A stretch of DNA of 64,000 nt from Nematostella vectensis (lineage: Eukaryota > Cnidaria > Anthozoa > Actiniaria > Edwardsiidae). Where the stretch lies: the NCBI RefSeq assembly GCF_932526225.1, contig NC_064036.1, positions 15,245,181 to 15,309,180 of the forward strand, read 5' to 3'. Position 1 is the first letter of the stretch, and each line of letters starts with the position of its first letter. Under the pieces are notes generated by a model. That model saw only the letters and a list, made by a program, of their open reading frames with translations, did no database searches and had not been told where the DNA came from. Below are positions 12,560 through 23,950 of the stretch, in pieces. A program made the translations under genes and the position numbers.

Positions 12560-12900
12560 ACATTAGTAACGATAATGACGACAATAACGATGTCAAAAGC
12601 AACAACTTCGACAAGCTATCAAAACCATAGTGAAGACAACGACAGATAACATACTAATATCCACAGCAGCAACCACAGAAAAACAACAACAAAAACAATG
12701 ACGACAACAACAACAGCAATCAAAACCACAGCGACGACAACGGCAAGAACATAACGATAACAACAACAACACCAACACAAATAACAACAGCGACAACAAC
12801 AACACAAATAACAACAGCGACAATAACACCATCAACAACTACAGTGTGATTGACGACAACAAAGAAAACAACAACAAAATAATCCAGCAACAATTAAAAA
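12560..12900 (+). repeat. CAA/ACAACG-rich low-complexity tract
   Basis: Imperfect CAA, CGACAA and ACAACAACA triplet repeats over about 340 bp. Apparent Leu/Val/Cys-rich frames on the opposite strand are shadows of this composition. Confidence 0.85.
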
Positions 12901-13250
12901 CAAAGTTATTGTCAAAAGTTTAGAAGGCCCAAATCGGTGTCTATAGAGATATTTTAATAAACAAAGCAATCGTACAGAAGTAGTAGTGTTGTATTATGTA
13001 AAAATTCAATATAAAATGGTCAGTCAAAAATGAAAACAGAACCACAAGTAGACAAAATAAACCAAAAGATTCAATTCAATTTCAATTTCTTCAATTTCTA
13101 TTGCAAATTGTCATTGACATTTTCAGAAGAACTTTTGAAGTTTTTTTTTTACAAAATTGTTCTTTAGGTTTTGGAAACCTACCTAAATGACTATCCGATG
13201 CTAATTTCGATCCTGAAACTACCGATCGCATATATCTAAGGCTTTCAATC

Positions 13251-16200
13251 TCATTCATCAATTGGCCACTCCTTTCTGCAGAACTTAGCTTCGACAGCTG
13301 GCTCGGCCGGGATACCACGCCTTGTGAAAGATAAATCATAGTTAGTCAGGGTCTGTGTGATCTTCGAAAACCTTTTCTTCCTTTAAGGTGCCCTCCCCCA
13401 GAAAAAATAAAGTATGGCAGTCCGAGTTAGGAAGTTAGTTAAGTCTTCTTACCGAGTCTTCTTATCTTCGTACAGTAACTGAATCAGGTTCGATTCCCAG
13501 TCAAGACATTGGGAGTATCTTTCTGTTTCCCTGCCCTGAATTCGACTTGTTGGACGTATGTGGTCTTACTAGAAGCTTGTGTTGTAAGGTTCAAATATGG
13601 TCATTCTTATTTCGTCTAATGATTTTTGTAAAGCGCTTAGAATATGCTGTATAAGCTCTGTATAGGCGCTGTATAAATACTATATCGCACGCTTCCGATT
13701 TCGGTTTGCAGCACATCGTGAATTAAAACACTACACCAAAAACTGTCTTTAATAAGACTTCTTCAGGGCAGACGAAAATTTGGCAGAGTCGAATTCCAGT
13801 TTTTGGTGTATTGTTTTCATTGTTCTGGTACGAGATCACGACAGTTTGGGCTTTATGATTCTATGTGAATCAAAACACAGTATCACCGCGAGCTCAAAGC
13901 ATTTGACGGGAAATCAAGCATTCTTTAAAGCGTCGGCCTTCTGGTAGCAAGGCAATAAATGCTAGAACCTAAATAAAGTCCCAAAATATGCAAACGTTTG
14001 GACGTTTTTAGTCCTAAAGGTTGCGTCACGGACATACAGTGAAGCGTCCTGAAGACACTGCCATGGGGGTAATCTCGTACCCCCCTTCCGTTATAGCAAC
14101 CTTGTTTCCACTACTCTACCATTTCTTTGTACTGTTCAAATTGGCAAGAGCTACAAGTTCTACTCACAGCAGATATCGGCACCGATGCTCCCAGATGCGT
14201 GCATACGCTGAGGTCATATCCGTGGTCGATTTGCTGCTCCATAGCCTCTCAGCTATCGCCAGCGCTCTGGGCCTAAGAAAGAACACGTTAAATATGGATG
14301 TTTACCAATAAAAAAGATTAAGGGGGTATGATACCAAAGACAACAAAAATTTTAAGCAAAAGACTTAGCAGTTTTATTATTTCACATATCATTAACCTCA
14401 TTGAGACTAATCATTCGATACCAATTTTGGCAGTTACTGTTGCTATGGTAACCAAGCCACACCCAAAATACATGATTTTAATGCTCTTACGGTAACAGCT
14501 CTAGCTCTGAAACTATAATTGGAACACAAACCAAACTAAGGATATTCATTGCTAATACCTCAAACTATGTAATGAACCTAAAATTGCTATGTAGTTGACA
14601 TAAATGGAAAATTATCAAGTAAACAAACAAAAAGCTTATAATTTTAACTAGCATTCTTTGGTAAAAAGCCTTCATATTACTAAGCATTGTAAAAATTTCA
14701 AGGTTTTTGAGGTTCATTACACTACTACACTATCAATAATTATTCCTGCCAAATTTCATGCAATAATATCAAAAACACAGGAACTAGTGAGTGTTACGCT
14801 GAGCCATACATTAACGGAATTACTTCTTGGGTATCATACCCCCTTAAGACTACGACTGCTTCAATCAGCAGAGCTCACGGTTAGCGACTGAACGGTCGCA
14901 GATGCGACTAAAAATCCGACCAATGAGACAAGGTCGTTAAGAACACAACAAAGACGTACAACTGGGGTTCGCTTGATTGTTGGCAATAATTTAAAAAATC
15001 GACATCCCATGAAAAAAGCAGGAAAAGTGGGTGTGTGCGTAGGTGAACCATTAGTCCTTTACACAGTCAACCCAATTCAAGTTTTATTTTTATTTTTTTT
15101 TGCTACTACAATTTGAACTGTGCGAGTTTGACTTGAAACTGGCCGCGCAGATCCGCCTTGAAAAAAATTGAGATGTGCGCAGTCAGCAGTTTGGAATGCA
15201 GCACTGACACGGTGAACAGGAAGGTATCATAGCGTATGGTTCCTACCCGGTAAAGACGAGGGGCTATCTGAAAGTTCTGAAGCAGTCCCTATAAAAAAAA
15301 TACACATAGGTTCTAGGAGGTTCTAGAAGGTTCTAGTTAGATACTTTACCATGTCCTTGCGAGGATATTTGTTCCATCCACGAATTCTCCCCACATGCAA
15401 CCCGTACCGCCAATCACGAGTTCTTTCTCCTGATCCGTACCTGGATAAACAGGATAAACAGTTAGTGCGAACAAAAGAGAGAAATATTAAAGCCCTCTAT
15501 GACAACTTCAATGAAGACTTGTTACACAAAAGTTGAAAAACATAAAAATGTCCAAACAGATCATAATCCACAAGAAAAGTAATGTGCAAAAAATGCCCAT
15601 ACCTCGTCTTAAATATCTAATTGTTTATTCCCTTACAGGCCCGTACCCAGGATTTTTCTTAGGAGGGTGCGAAATCCGAAAAAGTGGACCTAATTTTTCT
15701 TGGGGAGGGGGGGTGAGTTAATTTTCGGATAAAAATCTGAACAAAGAAGGTTTTTTTATGCCTTTGCAGTATCTCCACGGGACGTTTATTGTCGGATTTG
15801 GATACAAATAAAGTCTGACTAATGATATACCAGACTGATCTAGCTTATGCTCTATAGTTTTGTCTACAAATAGCACGATTTACTGTATTGAGAACCGAAA
15901 GTAAGTGGACTTTCGGCTGTTGTGTGTGTGTGGGGGGGGGGGGGGGGAAGGGGGGGGGGTGGGTGCGTCCGTCTTATATCACACTGCCTTATATCACACT
16001 TACCTTCAAAGTCGGTCGGTTCAACTTTGTAATACTACAAAAAGAAAAAGGTTGAAGGCATTTTGGCTAGACTTTTAAACTCGGCACCCTGAATGCAGTG
16101 ATAAGTCGTCTTTCTATTGGTAACAAATTTAAGCAATCTTGTAAAGTTAAAACAAGAAGGATTCTTGGAATTTTATAACTCTACAAAATTTATTAATGGA

Positions 16201-19200
16201 TAAAAAGAATGAAACATTCTTTGCACCTTGTCACCATTTCAATACTACAAAAAGAAAAAGGTTGAAGGCATTTTGGCTAGACTTTTAAACTCGGCACCCT
16301 GAATGCAGTGATAAGTCGTCTTTCTATTGGTAACAAATTTAAGCAATCTTGTAAAGTTAAAACATAAAGGATTCTTGGAATTTTATAACTCTACAAAATT
16401 TATTAATGGATAAAAAGAATGAAACATTCTTTGCACCTTGTCACCATTTCATGACACAAACGTTATTAACACGGTAATTCTTGCGCCACATAGTAATGAA
16501 AAAATAAATACAGCACAAATGCCAAAATCTGTTAATATCGCCAAAAACCAATTGCGTATAAATAAAATCATGAGTTTGATTTTAAGGAATAGTCAAAGTT
16601 GAATGTGAACGCTGAAATTGTACTATGGAAATAATTGTCAAATATTGTAGAAAGAAACATGTAGCCAATACATACATTAGGCCAGTCGATGCCATAGCTG
16701 ATGTAGTTGAGATACCATGGCGATGAAAGGATGGCTTTCAGTTTTTTAGCTCCCGTGACTTTGGCGAGTTCCGCTGGCCAACCACCTTTCCATACATTTA
16801 CCACAGTGTCAGGTAACACCTTGACATCGTTGTCGACTACTTCCTGCCAAATAATGTATTGCTTTCCCAGGCCGCCAATGATATTCAGTAACCTAAAATA
16901 ACCAGCAGATATGAATCACGGAGGTATTGTCTCAAATCTTACTTCCTGGAATTCTTAGCTTTATAGTTATTTCAGGGTGTCAGAAGTCCCTGACCTGACT
17001 TCACACGCCATGCACTTGACCTCAGTAACTGAGCTCAAGTGCATGGCGTGACAGAGGTTAGCCTGTTTGCAGGCGGTAATCGGTGTTATTATTGGGGAAA
17101 ACCCTCTCCATTCGATGATCAGGCTCCACCAAGCCGCATGGTTCCTGGGGCCGATCACCCGAACAGAGAGTGTTTTCCATGATGATAACACCGAGTACCG
17201 CCTGCAAGCTGCAAGCAGGCTAGACAGAGGTCAGAATGACTGCGTAGGAGAATATAGTACCCCTTCAACTTATATCCAAATTAATTAGGTCTGTCGTCAA
17301 AATAAAGATGCTGTTGTTTTTCAATTTCATCTTAAATATCATATTTACAAATTCTTTCTTAGTGAATCTTTAAATAAAAGGAAACATACCAAGCCTTCTT
17401 TTAATTGACAAAAACATTAAGTTGTGACTTGCCTCTGGTATGTGGGGCAAGAACACTTATGAAAATACACAGATAGAAAGAATCAGTGTGCACATACTTT
17501 GTCTCATAGTATTCTTCAAGCTTGGAGTAGTTGGTGCCAAATCGCATTTTTTCCATCCATGCGGTGATGTTAGGATTACTCTGCCAGCAGCCAAACCCAA
17601 CCTCGTCCCCACCCAGGTGGATATACTGGTCAGGAAACCGCTTTGCCACTTCCCCGAAAAAGGCCTTGAGGAAATCATAGTTGGAATCGATGGTAGGGTC
17701 AATTGGTCCAAGAGAACTACACACACAGAGAAATGAGCATTGTTATAATTATATCATGTAATACAACTTAGTATAAACATGGAAAGGACTTTGAGGGGTG
17801 AAAGTCATTTTCAAGAGATGGAAATGGTTTTCCTTGGTAAGCATACAGTGAGGGTGGGACGATTTTTTACTTGCTGAACAATAGTTTTTTTTTATTAAGA
17901 GATCTTGGAGATACTGTACTGAACAACTTTGTCCAGTATTGGGCCCAAAAGCTTCTCCAGAGAGCTGGTTCCATGATGATTACAGTATGGATACAGGCTT
18001 ACCCAGTAGGTTTTCCCTTTGCATCACAACACTTGGTCAGTAGGTTAGGAATGCTACGCCAAGAATAAGTGTGACCCTAAAAAGCATTAACATTCACTTG
18101 TTTCAATCTCTCACTTGTTACAATCATACTTTTTGGATTCTAAAAATAAACTTCAAGAAGAATGTCAATTGTGGTTTAATTTTAACTTACAGGAGTGTCA
18201 AATTCAGGGATAACCCTTATCCCCCTCATGCGGGCATAGTCTATGATGTCAGCCACATCTGCAGGTGAGTAGACATGGGTCTTGTTGTTAAATGAACCCT
18301 GGCATCAAACAAAATACAACAGTTAGATTTAAACTTAAACAACCTATAAACAAAGCTGACATTACATGTCTACCTGATCACTTAGGGAGGGAAACGTTTG
18401 ACTTTGAAAAGGGAATGAATCGTCATCCACAACATGCCAGTGAAGGACATTAAACTTGGCATATGACATGGCGTCCTGAGAAGAAAAACAAATAATATGT
18501 ATAAGTAGAACTTAAAGAAGACCAGCTATGTCATCATTTTGCACCCCCCTCAATAATATGCCAAGCATCTATTCCCATCAGCTGATCATAGGCAAGCAAA
18601 TGAGATGCTTTCAATCAAATAATGCTAGTAAAATATCAGACTTAATGAATAATATTTTTTCTTTTGTTTCTTGCGGTTGACAGATATCCTTTAAAGTGAC
18701 AATGGAAATGGAGTGAATGCATTGCAAGTCCAGATACAGAGAGAATGGGTGAACTCAGAGAAAATTGGGTGGCCAAACATTACCCATTTTTATGGTAAAT
18801 TTATCATATTTTTTTGTATTATCCACCCCCTTCATGTTCCTATTTCCCCCATTCCATGAATATTCAGTAATAATATGGTTAATCAGAGGCAAATATGAAT
18901 ATATGCTATTTTAGCTGTAACTTACCAGGAACTTTTTGATAATGGAGAGTTTAAGATAGTGACGGGAGGTGTCAATCATGAATGCACGATGATGAAATCT
19001 GGGATAGTCTTCTATTTTGTTTCCCTTTGCATAATACTATCAAGTAAAAATAATAACATGGTCAAACCTGGAATTTATAGAAAATTCCACCTAACAGTAT
19101 AATAATTGCAAATGGTGGAACTGCTTTACAGCCAAATTCATTGTTGCGCAAACTTGGCAAATCCAAAATGCATGTCTTGTTTGGGAATAATGCGTAGTCA

Positions 19201-22200
19201 GACAAAAGCTTTGGGGGAGGTTTGTCTGGTTTTGATTGTTTGGTTTGATTGACTACGCGCTATTCCCAAACGAAGAAATGAATTTTGGATTCTGACAGAT
19301 CACGCAACGAATTTGGCTATAATAATGTGTTAATGATAGATACAATTGTACATTTGAAATAAAAAAATATAGCTTAAATTATATGGTCTTAAATATTAGG
19401 GGGGCCATGCCCCAGTGCCATGACATCTCACCATTCCATCTTCACTCTGATGGACAATCTGGCTAAAAGTCTCCAGACCTAAAGGTAACAAAAATAAAGT
19501 TTAAGGTACATTGGATTTAACCGGGTGAGAATGATATCCTGGGAAGGGCAAACAAAGAAGTTCAGAGAAGGGGGATTCAGATAGGTAAATATAGTGATTG
19601 AATATTATAAAGTCTTTCAACAATTAGAAAGTAAATGAGAGAATCTCATGTATTAATAGGAGTAAGGGGGGATGAGTACCCCTTCACCCCTCAGAGCAGA
19701 TAATGGACAGCACATGCACCCAAAATGCCACAGACTGGCGGGCTACAGCTGATATAACATATGGTGTACAAAGCTAAAGAAAATGCTGTCAGAATGCTTC
19801 TTTCACTGAGTTTTGGAATCAAATTTTCTTTCCCCGGCATTTTGGATCAGCTGTTGCCCCCCAGTCTGCAGCATTTTGGATGTGCCTCAGCATCGTTATA
19901 ATGGTCTATTCACTTTTGACAAAAAAATTATAGTCTATATGCTGCCCACAAGAAGGAAGTCAAATTGCACAGGTCCACACATTTGAATAATAATACAAGC
20001 CCTGAAAAATGTACTCACCCCTTAGTGCACCCCAAACAGTGTAAGCATAGATTGACGACTGTGGTGCAGTTACTGTTAGAGTATCTATGGAAAAAAAAAA
20101 TGAATAACATCATAAAAATAGCAAACATATAATATATGAAAACATCAGTCATTTGTCATTTTGATGGTGTGGGTTCAGATCCTTGGAAACTCTCTAATCT
20201 TGAACAAAATATATAATACTTACATGCCTCATTATTATCAATTTTCAATGGTTCATAATCCTCCTTCACAGTTACTTCAAGTCTCTGAATTTTAGGAAGA
20301 TTTGGATTGTAACATGGGACAAACTCATCAGGGAATGTCAGCTTTTGATACCTTATGACAGCAGCTTGTAAAACATCACTATTTTTACAAAGAACCTCAA
20401 TTCTAAACTCTGAGGGTAAAAGGGAATAAAGTTGCCCTGTTGGCTGTTCATGTTGTGGTTTAGGCCAGATTGAGCCTTGAACATAATTGGTGACTTTAAG
20501 TTCTTCTTCAGTCCACCCTAAATCTATCCCATTTGTGGGGTTTGCCCAACTACCAGCTAAAATATCATAAGTAAAAAGAAAACTTGTTAGAAAGAAAAAA
20601 TTCATATCTTAAAAATAAATCATAAGTAACTGGTAATATAACTGTAGATCTTTAAAACAAAAATTTAAAACAGAAATAATTGTGTTGATTACAAAAGCTG
20701 CACGATCATTTCACACAAGACTAGATCAAAATTTTAAATAGGAAATCAATTTGTTTCTCAAAACAAAAGCTACATGACAATGTAAATAAATTCTAGTTGT
20801 TTACATTTTCTTGTTGTTTACATTTTTGCTTGAATAAATCAAAAGACACTTAAATATAGAATGGAATATCATTGGAATAGAAAAGTGTTTATACAGGTAG
20901 TACTTGAGATGGAAGAGTGCTCCTTAAAAAACACATTCTGTAGAAAGCGTCCATGAGTCACAAAACCGTCAAGTTTCCACTAGAAAACTACATACAAAGG
21001 CCAAAGCAGCTAGGATTTGAAATAAAACATAGGAAATAGACAGACCCCCTCCTTTTTTTAAGAAAACTGGTAAAATACTAAACTTTCAATAAGCAACTTC
21101 AGAATACCCTGCCACAATAGTGCAACAAAAGAACATAATCAAATCAACTTTTCTAAAGAACAAGGAATGAATACAATGGCATACCTGTCAACCTCCGAAA
21201 ATCTCAAGGCTTGAGACTTTTTGGGGGAGGGGTGGGTATATTCATTTTCTTGGGGGGAGGGGTAGGTTTAACCTTGCAGGCGTTTGCCTTATAGAAAGCT
21301 CTCACGAACAAATCCACATATAGATCTCACGAGGGTGTTAGATAAATTGCGCTATGCAAGGGAATTATTGTTTCAAATATTTTAATAGAAAATAGGCAAA
21401 ATGACAATTTTCTATAGAATAATTTTTCGGAATCAATAAAAATCGCTAAAAAGCGGGAGATTTGGTGCTCAACGCGGGAGAGCGGGAGAAGGGGTCCAAA
21501 ATGTTGAGACTCCCGTCTAATGCTGGAGAGTTGACACTCAATATCCAATGTTCCCTGAATATTTACCATCTGTTTATGCTAAAATAACAGGCAATCAAAC
21601 CTGTCAAAAATCGGCACATGACGACAAACGTGAGTGTGTTCCAAAGTTTTTGTTTTGCGCATCACAGCGTTGATTTATAAACAAAGACAAAGGAAGGCTT
21701 GGGTTTCCTGTGGTACCCCAGGGGTAAATTTATAATTCACCAACAAACAAACCTTCAAAAAATTGTTGAATTTGCAACACCCCGTGAAAAATAAACACCG
21801 TGAACTTACAAGATTCGTCAGTAGTAAGATCCATAGGCTTGTAATCATCAACAACGATAACTTCGGCCCCCTCCATGAATGGAAGTTTGTCATCTTTCTT
21901 TGTAACGGTGAAATCCGGAAAGGTAAGATTCATGTAGCGGTTCACAGCAGCTTTCAGCACATCACTTGTTTTGCCATTGATGGAGAAAGAAAACTTGTTT
22001 GGAAGCAATGAGAACACTTTCCCATCTGGCTTTTGCGCTTGCGGATTTGGCCAGATTGAACCTTGCACATAGTCGTCCGAGAGTTTCTGTTCGAACGACC
22101 ATTTTGTAGGTAAATTTAGGGGATTTGATAAATCCGGGTCAGCGTGAAGGACAGCTATGCTCCCGGCCACTATGAGGAGTAGCTGTATCAGGTAGCTTTC

Positions 22201-22203
22201 CAT
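13251..22203 (-). CDS. HEXB: Lysosomal-type beta-hexosaminidase (GH20), 13 exons
   Basis: Exons on the minus strand: 22203-21810, 20084-20019, 19478-19432, 19036-18926, 18475-18374, 18298-18191, 18076-18003, 17716-17498, 16892-16676, 16034-16004, 15440-15350, 14272-14168 and 13320-13251. All phases agree and give 544 residues, the usual length for HEXA/HEXB. The protein starts with a signal peptide ([18 protein letters not shown]) and an N-terminal GH20b domain. The GH20 barrel follows, with [46 protein letters not shown], the catalytic pair Asp338-Glu339 in [29 protein letters not shown] and AERLWSS. The family removes terminal beta-linked GlcNAc or GalNAc from glycans and glycolipids in the lysosome. 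The ATG at 22203 opens the signal peptide; the GTG four codons upstream is not needed. Whether it corresponds to the vertebrate alpha or beta subunit cannot be told. A second copy of the N-terminal exon lies at 20224-20605. Introns carry several transposons. Confidence 0.93.
13400..13690 (+). mobile_element. tRNA-derived SINE candidate
   Basis: An internal promoter B box, GGTTCGATTCC, lies at about 13488-13498, with an A-box-like TGGCAGTCCGAG some 70 bp upstream. The 3' part ends GTAAAGCGCTTAGAATATG and GGCGCTGTATAAATAC, which resembles the conserved tails of many animal SINEs. It sits in the last hexosaminidase intron (13321-14167). Boundaries are approximate and no target duplication was fixed. 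Confidence 0.5.
13729..13840. repeat. Short palindromic interspersed repeat, copy 1
   Basis: Opens with TACACCAAAAACTG and later has CCAGTTTTTGGTGTATTG, forming inverted ends around 13730 and 13800. The distal part matches a second copy at 43226-43300, including the flanking ATTGT-TT--TTCTGGT. No coding content. Confidence 0.6.
14318..14847. mobile_element. TTAA-flanked inverted-repeat element (522 bp) in HEX intron
   Basis: TTAA at 14318-14321 and 14844-14847 bound inverted ends GGGGGTATGATACC. The interior is AT-rich and non-coding. It lies between hexosaminidase exons at 14168-14272 and 15350-15440. The ends are unrelated to those of the 9415 element, so this is a distinct TTAA family. 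Confidence 0.85.
15636..15970 (+). mobile_element. hAT-like MITE of the CAGGCCCGTACCCAGG family, 3' end decayed
   Basis: Begins CAGGCCCGTACCCAGG and matches the complete copy at 59267-59598 over most of its length: GAAATCCGAAAAAGTGGAC, then TTTTTTTATGCCTTTGCAGT, then TTGTCTACAAATAGCACG and GTGGACTTTCGGCTGTTG. A long poly-G run at about 15932-15958 precedes the lost right end. It is inside a hexosaminidase intron, ending only some 30 bp from the exon at 16004. Confidence 0.8.
16031..16450. repeat. Tandem duplication, 2 x 210 bp, across a HEX splice acceptor
   Basis: Bases 16031-16240 and 16241-16450 are nearly identical; a difference is AACAAGAAGG versus AACATAAAGG. On the gene strand each copy carries the pyrimidine tract and AG of the acceptor for the 31-bp exon at 16004-16034, plus its first four bases. 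The distal copy is thus a decoy acceptor without an exon body. Confidence 0.95.
17003..17052. repeat. Perfect hairpin in HEX intron
   Basis: CACGCCATGCACTTGA and its reverse complement are separated by a loop that itself contains CTCAG-TAA-CTGAG, giving a long stem with few unpaired bases. It directly adjoins the fold-back element at 17053. Confidence 0.85.
17053..17227. mobile_element. Fold-back MITE-like element in HEX intron
   Basis: The left arm (AGAGGTTAGCCTGTTTGCAG then GCGGTAATCGGTGTTAT) is matched inversely by the right arm ending ATAACACCGAGTACCGC then GCAGGCTAGACAGAGGT. It is non-coding and lies between hexosaminidase exons 8 and 9. Confidence 0.7.
20224..20605 (-). CDS. Second, homologous N-terminal exon of the hexosaminidase gene
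   Basis: This exon encodes a full GH20b-type N-domain that aligns with the first exon of the same gene. Shared blocks are [28 protein letters not shown] and DY-P. It ends at the same phase-1 donor (GCAT|GTAAGT), so it can join the next exon at 20084 just as the upstream copy does. It could be an alternative first exon: the frame opens at 20605 with [11 protein letters not shown], a possible signal peptide, and isoform B would be 540 residues. Alternatively an acceptor, TATTTTAG before 20556, makes it a symmetric 1-1 internal exon of 333 bp that would add a second N-domain in frame. The hydrophobic start may be only the pyrimidine tract of that acceptor. The homology is clear; the use is undecided. 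Confidence 0.8.
21190..21540. repeat. Interspersed repeat with GGGAG-rich core in HEX intron
   Basis: Starts near ACCTGTCAACCTCCGAAAAT and ends near GGAGAGTTGACACTC, so the outer 12-15 bp are inverted copies of a GTCAAC(C/T)CTCC motif. Between them are G-rich runs and GCGGGAGAGCGGGAGAAGGG. Probably a small DNA transposon relic lying between the two homologous N-terminal exons. Confidence 0.5.
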
Positions 22204-23950
22204 GTTTTCATGCACAAACCGTTTCCGTGCAGCCTATACAATGAAGTGGAAAGCTTTTGTTTGGAGGAAAACGCATGGATGTCATGTGACGGTGACATGA
22301 CACAGGTAGCCCATCCGCTGGCTTTTGGGTCGTTACAGGGGTGGTATCCAAGAACGAGGAAAACGCGCGTAAAGGGGAAGACGAGACTGGTTGGGGGATG
22401 GGCCAACCCTTTCCTTTATGATTTCACTAAAGCCTGTGAGTTCCTCACGCTGGCAGGGCAAAAGAGAAAAAGAAATTGACCTGTGAAACAAACTTTTCAT
22501 TGGTTTTTCTTTTCGCTGAAAACAGTGGAGGGGGGGGGGGGGGGTGGTGGTGTTGCAAGCTACTGTATTTCACTCAGTAGCTGGCCATTCATGTGGGGGA
22601 AGAAAGAAGGGAAAAGAGCCAGAATGAAATTCTAATGTCAGTCCGGCTTTGATAGGAGGCTTCCAATAAAAAAATATATATATTTGTTTTTCGTTACCCT
22701 CCAGTCGGTATATGTTCGTCGCGCCTTCGGGATTATGTCGTGCGAGAACTTATAAATCCAAGATGCACTGTGATGCATGTATGTAGACACACCAACTCGA
22801 TTTCTTTGGATTTCTTGATTTATTATAAATCATTTGAACTTTAGGTACATATTCTGACAGGAAAATAGTATTCCTAGTACAATAAATACGATAACATTGT
22901 TCATAATCATAAAATCGTTTTCTTGTCGTAAACCAAGTATAATGTAAAATATTTTCTCAAGAACTTTACCCATAATATAGTGAATCTATTATTACAGCTA
23001 CCTTAGACTCACTATGTGTGTAAGATATTATTCAAAGACAACTTACAGTAAGTCATAAGTCGATGACTCTTGAATTTGATTCCCATCCATCATAATCAAC
23101 GGACCTGATTCCTATGAGGTCCGCCGATTTTATAAAACCCCCTCTAGCGTCTATAAAGTATTGGACATTTCCAAACCGTTTTGAACCGATTTAAACCCTA
23201 GAATTCTGTGAATTCTGTGAAGAAATTAATAAACCGCGAAAATTTTGTTACATCAGAACGCAAAAAGGAGCCCTTTAAAATGGTAAAGGGAAGTTTAAGG
23301 TAAAAGACATTTTGTTTTCTCTTTGGACCATCCGTGAAAGGTTTGCTGCTGAAGCTAAGTCTGCTTGTATTGCGGGCCCCACTGATACGCACAAGTTACA
23401 TGAAGCATGTTTCCAATACTCGAAACGATTCCACGTTTCCAATACTCGATACGCGAAACGAGGCGAATAAAAAGCATGTGGAGATTTGATTCGATGATTT
23501 CGATCTTCATAATATCTCTGGTCTACTGGATAATAAATATACCATTAAATATTTCCTTTATGCATGGGTAAAGTTCAATCTTTTCTACGAAAATTATACA
23601 ATTCTTCTGCGATGACCATCCCTCATGATAACAAGGCTGTTTTTCAATTTAAAAAAGCATTATGTAGCAAAATCATTCGATGAGAGATAAAATATAATAA
23701 AACAATGTTTTGCTACTTACTCGGCACAAAACTTCATGTCGATTCGAAAAATCTTTATGCAGTTTATGTATCTCCAAACTCCGGAGCAAATGTAAAATAT
23801 CTCTGGAAAATTGTCAGAGACAGAAGTTTGTACTAGGTAAGTGGTGACGAACTGCGTTTGAGTTGTTCGTCTATAAAAAGCACATTAAAAACCTTTTTCT
23901 GATTGTATAAATATGTGTCTCAAGTAAAAATCTGATTATCGAGCAGGTGT
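22204..23950. other. Intergenic stretch between HEX and ATP-grasp genes
   Basis: Presumed promoter side of the hexosaminidase near 22204-22500, then AT-rich DNA with a poly-G run at about 22528 and a short TA repeat near 22676. A small direct repeat (TTTCCAATACTCGA) occurs at about 23409 and 23440. No gene is recognised. Confidence 0.4.

Larger units (their letters stand above)
11903..13250. other. Intergenic stretch between convergent MMP and HEX genes
   Basis: The MMP (+) and hexosaminidase (-) genes converge here. The stretch contains a C-run-rich repeat copy near 12085-12215 and the CAA-rich tract at 12560-12900. A plausible polyadenylation signal for the MMP is AATAAA at about 12956. 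A good acceptor-like sequence ends at 12443, but the sequence after it is quickly closed by stops. No other gene is seen. Confidence 0.5.

Noticed and set aside
12593-12838. Leu/Val/Cys-rich minus-strand frames
   Set aside because: Shadow of the CAA-rich low-complexity tract.
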